Assembly (NCBI GenBank): GCA_963277665.1
Contig: OY728122.1
Location: forward strand, 2,122,528,024 to 2,122,592,023
DNA from: Viscum album
Lineage: Eukaryota > Streptophyta > Magnoliopsida > Santalales > Viscaceae
Direction of reading: 5' to 3'
Length of the DNA: 64,000 nucleotides
Part shown: one piece after another, positions 39,982-50,200 of the stretch
Layout of the letters: the number at the start of each line of letters is the position of its first letter
Position numbering within the stretch: the stretch's first letter is position 1
Notes under the pieces: generated by a model
Told to the model about the DNA's origin: nothing
Databases searched by the model: none
The model's input: the letters and a program-made list of their open reading frames with translations, nothing else
Translations under genes and position numbers: made by a program

Positions 39982-40048
39982 AAGTAAAACTGCGTTCATG
40001 CGTACGTACGGACTACCGTCTCCATGAACGGTGTTTTTCATTTTACTT
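39982..40048 (+). promoter_or_regulatory. Leader hairpin 3 with palindromic loop
   Basis: The core stem GTTCATG (39,994-40,000) pairs with CATGAAC (40,023-40,029). An AAAAC/GTGTTTT outer stem and AAGTAAAA/TTTTACTT extend it with small internal loops. The loop is identical to hairpin 2, with the palindrome at 40,001-40,010. It lies 202 bp after hairpin 2. Confidence 0.82.
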
Positions 40049-41638
40049 ATCTATCTATTATATATATATATATACTGAATATATATGATATATAAATCAT
40101 ATTTTATATTCTGGAAGTAAGTAAATCATGATATAAGTAATAATGATGTCAAGAACAACAAGTCAAAACACCTAAGATAAATGAAACGATTTTACCCAAA
40201 ACGCTTCTTTAACATGGAATTTACAAAAGAACGGGTAATATAATGTTATAAGTGAACCATATATGATATCATAACAATGAATATGATTCTGGAATAAGTC
40301 AATAACATGATTTAAATCATTATACAGGAGGTTCGGACACTTACAAAGCAAGTCGGACCTAAGGTAAGGGAAATATCACAATCTCATTTTTATCCGAGAT
40401 TGTTTATTCGTAAGTATTTACTGGGGTGTATTTTATCATCCAAATCCATGTTTCATCAATATTTAATATTACTTCCATCCACCTAAAATTGTTTAAATCC
40501 ATTTTTACCCTTCGGTGAGTTTTTAGTAAAGAATATGAAATGAATCTTTTGTCGTTTTTTTCGTACGAGGTACTTTTTGACTTTTCCGACAAAAGTACGA
40601 AGAATGTTTTTTTTAACTTATACGGAACGAACAGATTTCTACTGTTTTATAAAGCCTTATTTTCATGAAGCTTCCTCTAAATGATTTCATGACTATTTTC
40701 AATAAAATATCTTTCTTTTAAAATTGCATGATGTTTTGTGAAAAGAAATTGATTTTGAAGAAGAAAGGATATTTTCCTCAAGAATTCAATTCAAGTGTTT
40801 TATCAAAATTATTTTCCATCTAAGATAATAAAGGGTTCTGTTTCTATCCATATTTTTACATTGATTTGACTATGTTGTGATGTAATTATGTTTATGAATT
40901 CCTCTATCTTATATGAATTGATTTATGATGTCATGATGTTTCAAGAATCCCATTTTTGTTACATGTGTTATGCGATGATGTATGTTTTATGATTATGTGG
41001 CACACATAAGAAAGGATTCATTATAAGATGGGTGGGACCTATATCTCCCTCCAATGCATTGGATAAAGATTTTATATCTCATGAGATAGACATGGCTGGA
41101 ATGGTAGGTTATACCGGTTCAGTGAAACAGGACTGAAACGAGGATTACTCGATTCAGAAAGGGACTTTGTCCACTAAGATAGTCTTGGCAATGAGTCTTG
41201 ACTAACAAGAAATGATTCTCTATGATTATGTGTGTATGCCACAATGAGTAATGTTTTAAGTTATGATTTCATTTTCACTTCTATGATTTATCCCATGTTA
41301 TGATATTATGAGCTCTTTTGCAGGTTATGATTTCCAAAAGCTATGTTCTTATGTATATGATGTGATTGATATTTCTTTTGTTTACCCTTACTGAGCATTT
41401 GAGCTCACCCTTTTATGTTTTCTTTTCCCCAGGATATAAGGAAAGGTTTTTAGGTAAAAAAAAAGGAAGATCTTTATGGGAGATATTGAAGATCTTTCAC
41501 CACGATTAGAAGAATACGTTCCGAGTTTCCAAAGACACTAAACTATTACGATCCTTGTGTGTGTGTTTTTGTTATGTACTAAGTATTCCGCAAATGTAAT
41601 GTAATGTCCATGTACGTCAGGCTTCGGGTCTCTACAGT

Positions 41639-41650
41639 TGGTATCAGAGG
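41639..41650 (+). other. Primer binding site, element III
   Basis: TGGTATCAGAGG, two bases after the LTR end. It matches 11 of 12 bases of the complement to the initiator-Met tRNA 3' end (TGGTATCAGAGC), the usual primer of plant chromoviruses. Confidence 0.95.
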
Positions 41651-41733
41651 AAAGGTTTAGTCAACCTTTGGAAACTAGGACGCGAAAACGTTAGTAAGAT
41701 CCCTAGAGATATTTCTAAGGTATGTCTAGGGAT
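41651..41733 (+). promoter_or_regulatory. Two hairpins after the primer site
   Basis: AAAGGTT (41,651-41,657) pairs with AACCTTT (41,663-41,669) around TAGTC. ATCCCTAGA (41,699-41,707) pairs with TCTAGGGAT (41,725-41,733) around a 17-nt loop. They lie between PBS and gag, where packaging structures are often found. Function is inferred. Confidence 0.5.
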
Positions 41734-41878
41734 TCCCCTAAGGATAAGTATACGTATAAAATATAGTTCTAGAACTATGGTAACGATATTAGATTAAACC
41801 AAAGATGATAGATATTTAAGTTACTCCCCCTTTATTACGATTTTTGCATCTAACACTATTCTGTTTGGGTTTTAGAAA

Positions 41879-42412
41879 ATGGCTGGAAACAAGATGATTC
41901 ACAATAATGGAGGATATGATGGACAATGGAATGATATTCTTCATGAGCAACCAAATGAAATGGGATTTGGATGTCCAAACATCATTATTTTGCCAAATCA
42001 GCAATCTCACAATATGATCAATAAAGTAAAATTTGGTAAGTTTCCTGACTCGACTAATAAGAGAAAGATGGAGTTCCATGATGATCATAGAGGAAAGAAA
42101 GTTCAATTTCCCCTATGTAAATCATGTGGGAAGAGGCATCAAGGAGAATGTTTCAAGGGAACTGGAAGATGCTTTGGGTGTGGAAAAGAAGGACACAAAG
42201 CAAGTAAGTGCAAAGGAAAAGGGTCGGTTAACACCATGGATGAGGATAATGGTATTGCTACGACATCAAAAATGGTTAAGTGTTTTAAATGTGGAATGTA
42301 TGGGCATTATGCAAACAAATGCCCTAAGGGAAAGACTCATGAAGAGAATCAGTATGGTCATATGGGTAGTATTTATGTGGATGATGATGAAGAGACTACA
42401 AATGATATGTGA
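41879..42412 (+). CDS. gag: Nucleocapsid-only Gag-like protein of element III
   Basis: An intact 177-codon ORF starting at ATGGCTGG, 229 bp after the PBS. Residues 1-70 are polar with no recognisable capsid domain. Three zinc knuckles follow: C80-C83-H87-C91 (CX2CX3HX3C), C98-C101-H106-C111 and C135-C138-H143-C148 (both CX2CX4HX4C). The CKSCGKRHQGEC-FKGTG-CFGCG layout is that of Del/Tekay Gag. The C-terminus is acidic (VDDDEETTNDM). The capsid (WxEFxxxF) part seen in element I is absent, so the protein is much shorter than a normal Gag. It cannot form particles alone but could bind RNA. Overlapping frames on both strands are shadows. Family assignment is firm; whether it is translated is unknown. 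Confidence 0.85.
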   Translation: MAGNKMIHNNGGYDGQWNDILHEQPNEMGFGCPNIIILPNQQSHNMINKVKFGKFPDSTNKRKMEFHDDHRGKKVQFPLCKSCGKRHQGECFKGTGRCFGCGKEGHKASKCKGKGSVNTMDEDNGIATTSKMVKCFKCGMYGHYANKCPKGKTHEENQYGHMGSIYVDDDEETTNDM

Positions 42413-43031
42413 GATGAAAGAATTTTTGAAGCTCGATCAATGGTTTGAGAATGTAGTGGAATGATTACATGTTTATCATGTGTAATTTTGGAATAAAGAG
42501 ACATCTATGGATTGTTACACTATTGTCTTTCCTTGTGTTTTGAAAGTGTATGATTAATGTTACTAGTATCCATGAAAGGTTATTCAGATATTTTTGGAAT
42601 TTAGATGATATGCGCATAATAAAGGGATAAGGAGAAAATTAAATGTTTGATAGTATTCATGAGCTCATGATTGATATAAGGACTAAGTGATATCATGGTT
42701 TGAGTATAAATAATTTTGAGGATTTTGGTATGTGGAAAGTGTTAACTTTTAACTGCACTCATGTTTTCACTAAGGTATTCAAGAGAATACACGATTAAGG
42801 ACTTTGAATGTTTGGAATGTGACCAACAAGACATATCTTATGATATGTGGGGATCAACGACAGTATTAAATCTCTGGTAATCGATGTCACTATATTATGA
42901 GAGTGGACTGCAGTATTATGTATAAGCCTAAAGATTAGACTGGATTATGTTGGACATAAGTTAGTATTGTTTAAGGATATAAGATTTTCGATATTATTGA
43001 TGGGATGTTATAGTAACGTAGTTTTAGAAAA
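42413..43031 (+). other. Element III internal non-coding region after gag
   Basis: Where protease and RT would follow, no frame of length and no pol motif is visible on either strand. This is the expected state of a LARD. Confidence 0.7.
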
Positions 43032-43149
43032 AGGGACAACCTGCAGGACGGGCGACAGCCCATCGCTTCGGACAAGGCTGTAGGAATCGAACCCACAACC
43101 GAAGTGCGACTGGCCTTTATTGCCTACCACTGACCTACAGGAAGTCCCT
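43032..43149 (-). mobile_element. 118-bp tRNA-derived SINE-like insertion with inverted ends
   Basis: On the minus strand, A box TAGGTCAGTGG (43,127-43,137) and B box GGTTCGATTCC (43,083-43,093) have starts 44 bp apart, the tRNA/SINE promoter spacing. The ends are imperfect inverted repeats: AGGGACAACCTGCAGG (43,032-43,047) and CCTACAGGAAGTCCCT (43,134-43,149), 13 of 16 pairing. The body contains GGGCGACAGCCC. It is locally G+C-rich against its host and opposite in orientation. No target duplication is clear. It resembles plant SINE heads, but the inverted ends are atypical, so the class is tentative. Confidence 0.6.
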
Positions 43150-43774
43150 ATTTAGTAGAAACTAGTTTTATTATATTAAGCAGTACGATATATGAAGTAT
43201 AAGTCCATTTTAGGAACTATATATGATTAATCTCACTATATAATGACTTATGTATATTTAATAACCTTTTGTTTGAGACAGATCGAATGACCCGTCATTC
43301 TATCACATGATCTGCTAACACTTCACGAATAACAAATTCAACTTCATTTATTTAAGAGATGAAGTGGAAATTGTTCAAGGCACGAACAACAGTGATATTG
43401 TATCAAAATAAAGTAAGTATTTATTCTAATTCAAATTTTCAACTTTAGGGAAATGATCTTGGAAACAAAAAATGTTGTCCTAGTGATCTTATACCTGATG
43501 AATCAGATGGTACCTTAGATCGTCACAAATTTATGGATTTGTGATTACTGGATTTTCCATAGCCATGTTCTCTACCACTCTCCATCAGAACATGATGGTT
43601 AGATTTCTCTTCCATATCCATATTTTCACCTATGTGGAAACCCAGTGATTAGTTTATTTGGGTAATCGTTACATTTCATACTTTAGTTTTTAAAGCCAAG
43701 TTTTGGTATTCCCTTTTACGATGTGGGTTTCTATTAAAGAAACTTTCAAATAGTAAACCATTTATAACTCTGAC
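43150..43774 (+). other. Element III internal non-coding region before the PPT
   Basis: AT-rich, no conserved coding frame. Short frames are broken by frequent stops. It ends in the conserved pre-PPT hairpin. Confidence 0.65.
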
Positions 43775-43812
43775 GAATTTCGAGGGCGAAATTCATTTTA
43801 AGGGGGGTAGAA
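43775..43812 (+). other. Pre-PPT hairpin and polypurine tract, element III
   Basis: GAATTTCG (43,775-43,782) pairs perfectly with CGAAATTC (43,787-43,794) around AGGG. Then TTTTAAGGGGGGTAGAA runs to the first base before the 3' LTR. The GAATTTCGxGGxCGAAATTC box before the PPT is characteristic of Del/Tekay-type elements. A decayed form is seen in element IV. Confidence 0.88.
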
Positions 43813-45654
43813 TGTAACAGCCCAAGATTTTATAAAAAAATATTCTTTTAATTTTATTAATGTCTTGTGTTATACGCTACACCAAAAGGAGCTTGCACAA
43901 CACACATCCTTGACTTGACTTGCATTACACGCAATCGCGACCTTCCTCGATAGCGTGTGTAATACGCAATACCGAGTTTCACTAAACAACGATATGCTAT
44001 AAAAATATTATTAAAACTAGCCGTTATGAATAGTAATAACCACTTTTTGAAATCCAGTAAATCTTATTTTTCAAAATGAACTTTATTTTTGGATTCGGAG
44101 TATCGAATTTAGCCTAAGGTGAAATTTTGGTACTTTTCGGATAACTTTCATATTCTGATGAATAGTGAAAATTACTAAATTATAATTAAAAAACAACTTT
44201 TTTAATCGAAATAATTAATAGTGATAAATAATTAATTTGAGTGGTTTTAAAGTATATTTAGAATATATTTTTACAATTTAATACAATGTTGGTCATTGGA
44301 TGTAATTTCACATTTAAACTAGAAAAAAACAAGTATCAATCTTTTGATAAATATTGTTTCTTAAAAACACGCTATTTGTTTTAACAGCGGGATTTAATTA
44401 TAAAATTAATTAATTCAACTTTTATGTTATGAATTTGGTAAAATAGACTTCATTTTTGAATTCGGAATATGAAATATAGCTTGGGATGAAATTTTGGCAT
44501 TGTTCTGAAAAACATCAATTTTTGATGAATAGTGAAACTACTAAGTGGTAGGTTAAAAACTGAATTTTGCATAAAACTTAATTTTACCGCTTCTGTGAAT
44601 GGAATTTCGAAAATCCGAGAGACACGGTTAATATCAAGGACTAAAATGTGGTTCAATGAGATGAAAATAATTTTTTGGTGAATAGTAACTTTTTACCTTT
44701 TTTACCACGGTTAATAGTAAATAGGGTAACTAAGGGTAAATATGATACTAATATTACCCTAACACATGTCCTAATTCTATTGGACAAGTGTAATTCGACC
44801 AAAAACAAACTTAGGAATAAAATATGACCATTTAGGCCCACTTGGATTAGATTAGGACATTTATTATTAATTTATTTAAAGAAGGGTTAAAATAGTTAAA
44901 ATCAAAGTTTAATAAGTAAATCATTTTTAATATGGGGTTATACATACGATAAATTCGATTGTAAATATTCATTAGAAAGCTAAAAAGATTTCCTACATGA
45001 TGGTATTTTATTTGTAATTTTTAGACATCAAATAATTTAATTTATTTATGACACAACGATGATGCAGTAATTATCTTTTTAATGAAATATTGACATAATT
45101 GATGTTATAAGCACCAAATTAAATGTAATTTGAGATTTTTTATGAATTCCACTAATTTTCTAGGTTACTATGATATATTAACGTTGATTTAATCAACTTG
45201 GTTCGAACATTTAATTCTGTTATGACTTTCACAAAAATCATATATCAAATAGTGTCAAAATTGACACAAAATAGTATTTAAATCAAATATTATATTACTA
45301 ATTGTTATTTTATTCCTAAAAATCTAAGGTTCGGCCAAATGACTTAGATAAGGATATATATATTAATAATAAACAATTTGGGGTTCGTTTGGCATGTTAT
45401 AGTAAGTGTATTAACCATATAGTGAAAGAAAACAAAAAGACACGGTAAAAGTTAAATTATTTAACTTAGAGTTAAATCTAATTGATAAGGTTTAAAATAA
45501 TATCCAAACATGTCTAAATTTGATTGGTTGATGAGATTACAACCCTATCTCATCTAATCTTCGAATATTAGTCATTTTTGGAGGTTTTTAAGTGGGGTTA
45601 GATTTATTATAAATTAATATTTTTAAGAATTCCTAAGGTGCCCCTCTCCTCCCC

Positions 45655-45662
45655 TATAAAAG
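45655..45662 (+). promoter_or_regulatory. TATA box, element III 3' LTR
   Basis: TATAAAAG, the counterpart of 39,259. Transcription from here would read out into the flanking DNA beyond 48,033. Confidence 0.8.
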
Positions 45663-45887
45663 GACACCTCCTCCCCTTCCTCCTCACACCAATTTGAGCA
45701 CTCAAGCTCGGCCAAACCCTGCCAAAATCTCTTCTCCACTTCCCTATCAACATCCTAGAGGTTCTGGTCTTCCTCAAAGACCAATTCAAGTGCCCTAAGA
45801 GGAGGTCTCAAAGAGGCACTTCAAAGAAGAGGTAATTACCGTTACCAATTCTTTCATCTTTATTTCTTCTTCCACTTATTATTCTTA

Positions 45888-46444
45888 GGTTGTTTCATTA
45901 TGAAGTAATAACATCAGTATCACTCATATACTGATATGTTATTATAAGTATGAAACAACCCTATTTCACCATCTATCCATCCTACGGAAAAAGAAATCAC
46001 CGCGCGTGCGTACGTACGGAATACCGTCTCCACGCCGTGGTGTAATCTATTTTCCACCACCACCTTACATGGATGGGTATAATGGTGTAAATAATAACTA
46101 TACATAGTTATTACAACGTCATATTGATTCTGATATATTGTATAATCCACTTCAACTCAGTTCAATATTTATGGAAATGATATCATCGCTCGTGCGTACG
46201 TACGGACTACCGTCTCCACGACGCGATGAGATTCATTCTCCATGTTAACCATTTAAGAATGATTATAATGTATATATAAGAAATAATAATGAAATATATG
46301 ACATTATAAAGCTACTGGATTTATGTATATATACATATGTATGTCATCTACTTACTTCCATTTCAAGACAATAAGGAAAGTAAAACTGCGTTCATGCGTA
46401 CGTACGGACTACCGTCTCCATGAACGGTGTTTTTCATTTTACTT
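45888..46444 (+). repeat. Leader hairpin array in 3' LTR
   Basis: The long hairpin at 45,888-45,960, hairpin 1 at 45,998-46,042, hairpin 2 at 46,183-46,229 and hairpin 3 at 46,378-46,444. The CGTACGTACG decamers lie at 46,009, 46,195 and 46,397. All three hairpin cores are identical to the 5' LTR. Confidence 0.85.
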
Positions 46445-48033
46445 ATCTATCTATTATATATATATATATACTGAATATATATGATATATAAATCATATTT
46501 TATATTCTGGAAGTAAGTAAATCATGATATAAGTAATAATGATGTCAAGAACAACAAGTCAAAACACCTAAGATAAATGAAACGATTTTACCCAAAACGC
46601 TTCTTTAACATGGAATTTACAAAAGAACGGGTAATATAATGTTATAAGTGAACCATATATGATATCATAACAATGAATATGATTCTGGAATAAGTCAATA
46701 ACATGATTTAAATCATTATACAGGAGGTTCGGACACTTACAAAGCAAGTCGGACCTAAGGTAAGGGAAATATCACAATCTCATTTTTATCCGAGATTGTT
46801 TATTCGTAAGTATTTACTGGGGTGTATTTTATCATCCAAATCCATGTTTCATCAATATTTAATATTACTTCCATCCACCTAAAATTGTTTAAATCCATTT
46901 TTACCCTTCGGTGAGTTTTTAGTAAAGAATATGAAAGGAATCTTTTGTCGTTTTTTTCGTACGAGGTACTTTTTGACTTTTCCGACAAAAGTATGAAGAA
47001 TGTTTTTTTTTAACTTATACGGCACGAACAGATTTCTACTGTTTTATAAAGCCTTATTTTCATGAAGCTTCCTCTAAATGATTTCATGACTATTTTCAAT
47101 AAAATATCTTTCTTTTAAAATTGCATGATGTTTTGTGAAAAGAAATTGATTTTGAAGAAGAAAGGATATTTTCCTCAAGAATTCAATTCAAGTGTTTTAT
47201 CAAAATTATTTTCCATCTAAGATAATAAAGGGTTCTGTTTCTATCCATATTTTTACATTGATTTGACTATATTGTGATGTAATTATGTTTATGAATTCCT
47301 CTATCTTATATGAATTGATTTATGATGTCATGATGTTTCAAGAATCCCATTTTTGTTACATGTGTTATGCGATGATGTATGTTTTATGATTATGTGGCAC
47401 ACATAAGAAAGGATTCATTATAAGATGGGTGGGACCTATATCTCCCTCCAATGCATTGGGTAAAGATTTTATATCTCATGAGATAGACATGGCTGGAATG
47501 GTAGGTTATACCGGTTCAGTGAAACAGGACTGAAACGAGGATTACTCGATTCAGAAAGGGACTTTGTCCACTAAGATAGTCTTGGCAATGAGTCTTGACT
47601 AACAAGAAATGATTCTCTATGATTATGTGTGTATGCCACAATGAGTAATGTTTTATGTTATGATTTCATTTTCACTTCTATGATTTATCCCATGTTATGA
47701 TATTATGAGCTCTTTTGCAGGTTATGATTTCCAAAAGCTATGTTCTTATGTATATGATGTGATTGATATTTCTTTTGTTTACCCTTACTGAGCATTTGAG
47801 CTCACCCTTTTATGTTTTCTTTTCCCCAGGATATAAGGAAAGGTTTTTAGGTAAAAAAAAAGGAAGATCTTTATGGGAGATATTGAAGATCTTTCACCAC
47901 GATTAGAAGAATACGTTCCGAGTTTCCAAAGACACTAAACTATTACGATCCTTGTGTGTGTGTTTTTGTTATGTACTAAGTATTCCGCAAATGTAATGTA
48001 ATGTCCATGTACGTCAGGCTTCGGGTCTCTACA

Positions 48034-48038
48034 TACAG
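48034..48038. repeat. Target-site duplication of element III, right copy
   Basis: TACAG, identical to 37,411-37,415. Confidence 0.97.
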
Positions 48039-48800
48039 TATTCAAATTCTAGGGGAAAAATAATTGTCATATTGGTGTACAATATAAATATATTCTACAA
48101 TTATTACATTTATAATTAATAATATAACATAATAAAGGAATGTAATTTCTATCCTTAAAATAATTCAAACATTTCATTTTTATAACATGGGAATGGAAAA
48201 AATGTTGCAATCAGAAGATTAGTAAGGGTTAAATATAGTTGAAGAAATAATGAATTAATGGGAATAATATAAATGTTTTCTATGTAAATTAAAGCACATT
48301 AAATTTAATTAATCTACTAAGAATCAAATGCCAATATATATTTTTCATAGTGAAGGTCATCTATATAATGATAAATGAATATTATAATAAGGGAATGCTT
48401 AATTATTGTACATCTCGTATCTAGGACACAAAACTCTACTGTCAATACCATTCACAATATGGTTTAATGTACAAGTAAAAACCCATTTAATTTTTCCAAC
48501 TTACTTTTCTCATGGGACATATCATTGCATCGATGGGATATATATTGAAGGACCACACCCATCACTACTAGTCCAATGAAGACTTCATATATCAAATAAA
48601 AGATTTAAAAATAGATTTATAAATAAATTTCCCCCTATAACCTTCAAAAAATTGGTTACGAGGAAGAAAATGGGATTCATGATATGATATATCGATTGGG
48701 TGGTGTATACACCATGTAAAATATGGTGGTTGTATAACATCAAAATATTCTTGAATGAAGGGATGGTAATAAAATGTAAATTAACAAGGAATAGATTATG
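48034..48800. repeat. Degenerate repeat V, left copy, part right of element III
   Basis: It aligns with 63,416-64,000 over about 600 bp. Shared points are GGAATGTAATTT, CTAAGAAT.AAATGC, CATAGTGAA, a TCT.G.ACA.GAAA-like block and AACCACTTAATTT/AACCCATTTAATTT. The stretch near 48,690-48,760 (CATGTAAAATATGGTGGTTGTATAACAT) also resembles 26,070-26,100 in the element II LTR. V may therefore be a distant LTR of the same lineage on the minus strand. Confidence 0.6.
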
Positions 48801-49713
48801 ATTATTAATTATAAATAAATATATAAAAATAGTAAATAAGAAAATATATAATAAAAAGTCATTTCCAAAAAAACCTTAAGATTAAACAATCAGTAAAATA
48901 GAAGTTCAACCTAATGAATGAAAAATGAGTTAACAAAGCTTTTACCAGTAGTAATCAGTCAAATAGTATGTTGTACAAAAGTAATAATAAAAAAATTAAT
49001 ACCATGTATATCATTATATTAATGGTGTAATATATTAATGGTAAGTTTACATGCACCAAACATAAACAATAATATTTGAATAATCCAAATATCTCAAAGA
49101 AGTAAAAGGGATTTGATAAAATCTGTACATTAAGCTTCCCTTTAATGTATCATTCATTAAACACCTATATAATGGTTAAAAAACTTTAATTAACTTAAAA
49201 CTGAAAAATATTAATATTTAATATACATTATGGGATTATTTTTTAACATATTATGGAACATTCATTTAAAAATATTATTATTTCATTTGTTTCATTTATG
49301 TTCATTATGTGGTTTCATAGTCGGATCCCTTGTATAAAATTATTGGTGTTCTTGTAAATTTTATTTAATCCTTCAAAAGTCGAATTTAATAGTATTTATG
49401 AACATATAGAATTTCAAAATATTAATTAATACCATTTCTATTTCTTACATGAGGATTTTTAATTAGAAAAAACATTAATGATAACTTTTTAGTTTATTTT
49501 GGATGTTTTTATTAATACAATGAATTGGTATCTTCCTATTTACTATTATGAGAATAAATTAGTTAATGAAATTTAAATATGTAATAATAAACCTCTTAAA
49601 ATATTATTTATCTATAATAATAGTTTTTTTACCAGCCATAAAGGGATTATCATGAAAAGAGAAAATTTTTTAGTGAAATCGAATAAATGACATAATTTAA
49701 AAATATTATCATT
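48801..49713. other. AT-rich DNA, no recognised gene
   Basis: It may contain the end of the element IV 3' LTR (its last ~300 bp could not be aligned) and more of repeat V. No ORF or motif is recognised. Confidence 0.5.
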
Positions 49714-50048
49714 TCACTGAATAAGAGGAGGTAATAAAATGTATGGATAATAGATATTATAATATAATAGAACATCTTTATGGAAAAATTCTTTTATATG
49801 AACCCAAAATTCCCTCATACTTAGCATTTCATGGGGTAACTTGTGGGAATACATAAGAAACGAGTGAGCAATAGAGCATAGTAAGGGAGTAAACAAGGCA
49901 TAACATGAATAATACAGTACATGTTAGGCAATAGGAATAGTAGTGGAGCACAAGAGAAACATGAACATAAAATCGTGATATATCATGATTATCATAACAT
50001 ATATATGTGGAAACAACAAACACCATGATATTAGTATGAGCTAAGGCT

Positions 50049-50200
50049 CATTACACAAGGATTAACCTATGTTAACCCACATTTCACATGAATTAGCCTG
50101 ATTAAACCCTTATTTAACATGAATAAGCATTAGTAAACCATAATTGTATAAGAATTAGCATGATTAACCCCTCATTTCACATGTAATATCCTGATATTAA
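50049..50200 (-). repeat. 31-bp tandem repeats, element IV 3' LTR
   Basis: About four to five eroded units of a 31-bp repeat with ACATGAATTAGC and GATTAACCC cores, starting at 50,049, 50,080 and 50,111. It is the same array as at 56,700 in the other LTR. Confidence 0.75.

Larger units (their letters stand above)
39436..41432 (+). other. Candidate introns in the LTR leader
   Basis: Good-looking splice signals occur in order. A donor AGAG/GTAATT (intron start 39,436) and acceptor TTATACAG (ends 40,327) define a 36-nt mini-exon 40,328-40,363. A strong donor AAG/GTAAGG (40,364) and acceptor TTTTCTTTTCCCCAG (ends 41,432) follow. The first donor is kept in position in elements II (AGAG/GTAACA) and I (GAAG/GTGATA). 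The three hairpins fall within the first candidate intron. Splicing itself is inferred. Confidence 0.45.
37416..41636 (+). repeat. Element III 5' LTR
   Basis: It runs from TGTAACAGCCCAAG to GGGTCTCTACA. U3 is about 1.85 kb up to the TATA box at 39,259. The remaining ~2.35 kb would be transcribed leader (R-U5) holding a 73-nt hairpin, the three palindrome-loop hairpins, candidate splice sites, the 12-bp palindrome CCAATGCATTGG at 41,051-41,062 and the end. Small open frames in U3 recur in the 3' copy only because the LTRs are near-identical. They show no family motif. Confidence 0.97.
37416..48033 (+). mobile_element. Element III: young, structurally complete LARD (non-autonomous Ty3/gypsy)
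   Basis: 10.6 kb in all: two 4,221-bp LTRs (TG...CA), an initiator-Met PBS, a 2.2-kb internal region with one Gag-like ORF, a PPT and perfect TACAG duplications. There is no protease, RT, RNase H or integrase, so movement would need a chromovirus in trans. Element I shows the related autonomous layout. Counting by eye, the LTRs differ at about 26 substitutions and a few indels, roughly 0.6-0.7%. This means a recent insertion: a few hundred thousand years if a grass rate near 1.3e-8 per site per year applied, which is an assumption. Confidence 0.96.
43813..48033 (+). repeat. Element III 3' LTR
   Basis: 4,221 bp, TG...CA, about 99.3% identical to the 5' LTR by eye count. All leader features recur, with the long hairpin, hairpins 1-3 and TATA box unchanged. 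Confidence 0.97.

Noticed and set aside
39602..40029. Three near-identical repeats considered as a CRISPR array or satellite
   Set aside because: The ~190-bp spacing, differing stems and eukaryotic LTR context exclude CRISPR, and three units within one leader are not a satellite.
41816..42464. Overlapping 96-codon (minus) and 143-codon (plus) ORFs at the gag region
   Set aside because: Shadows of the zinc-knuckle ORF in other frames. Neither has motifs.
43032..43149. Functional tRNA gene
   Set aside because: The boxes fit, but no cloverleaf with an acceptor stem, anticodon loop and terminator can be drawn. The inverted ends extend beyond a tRNA.
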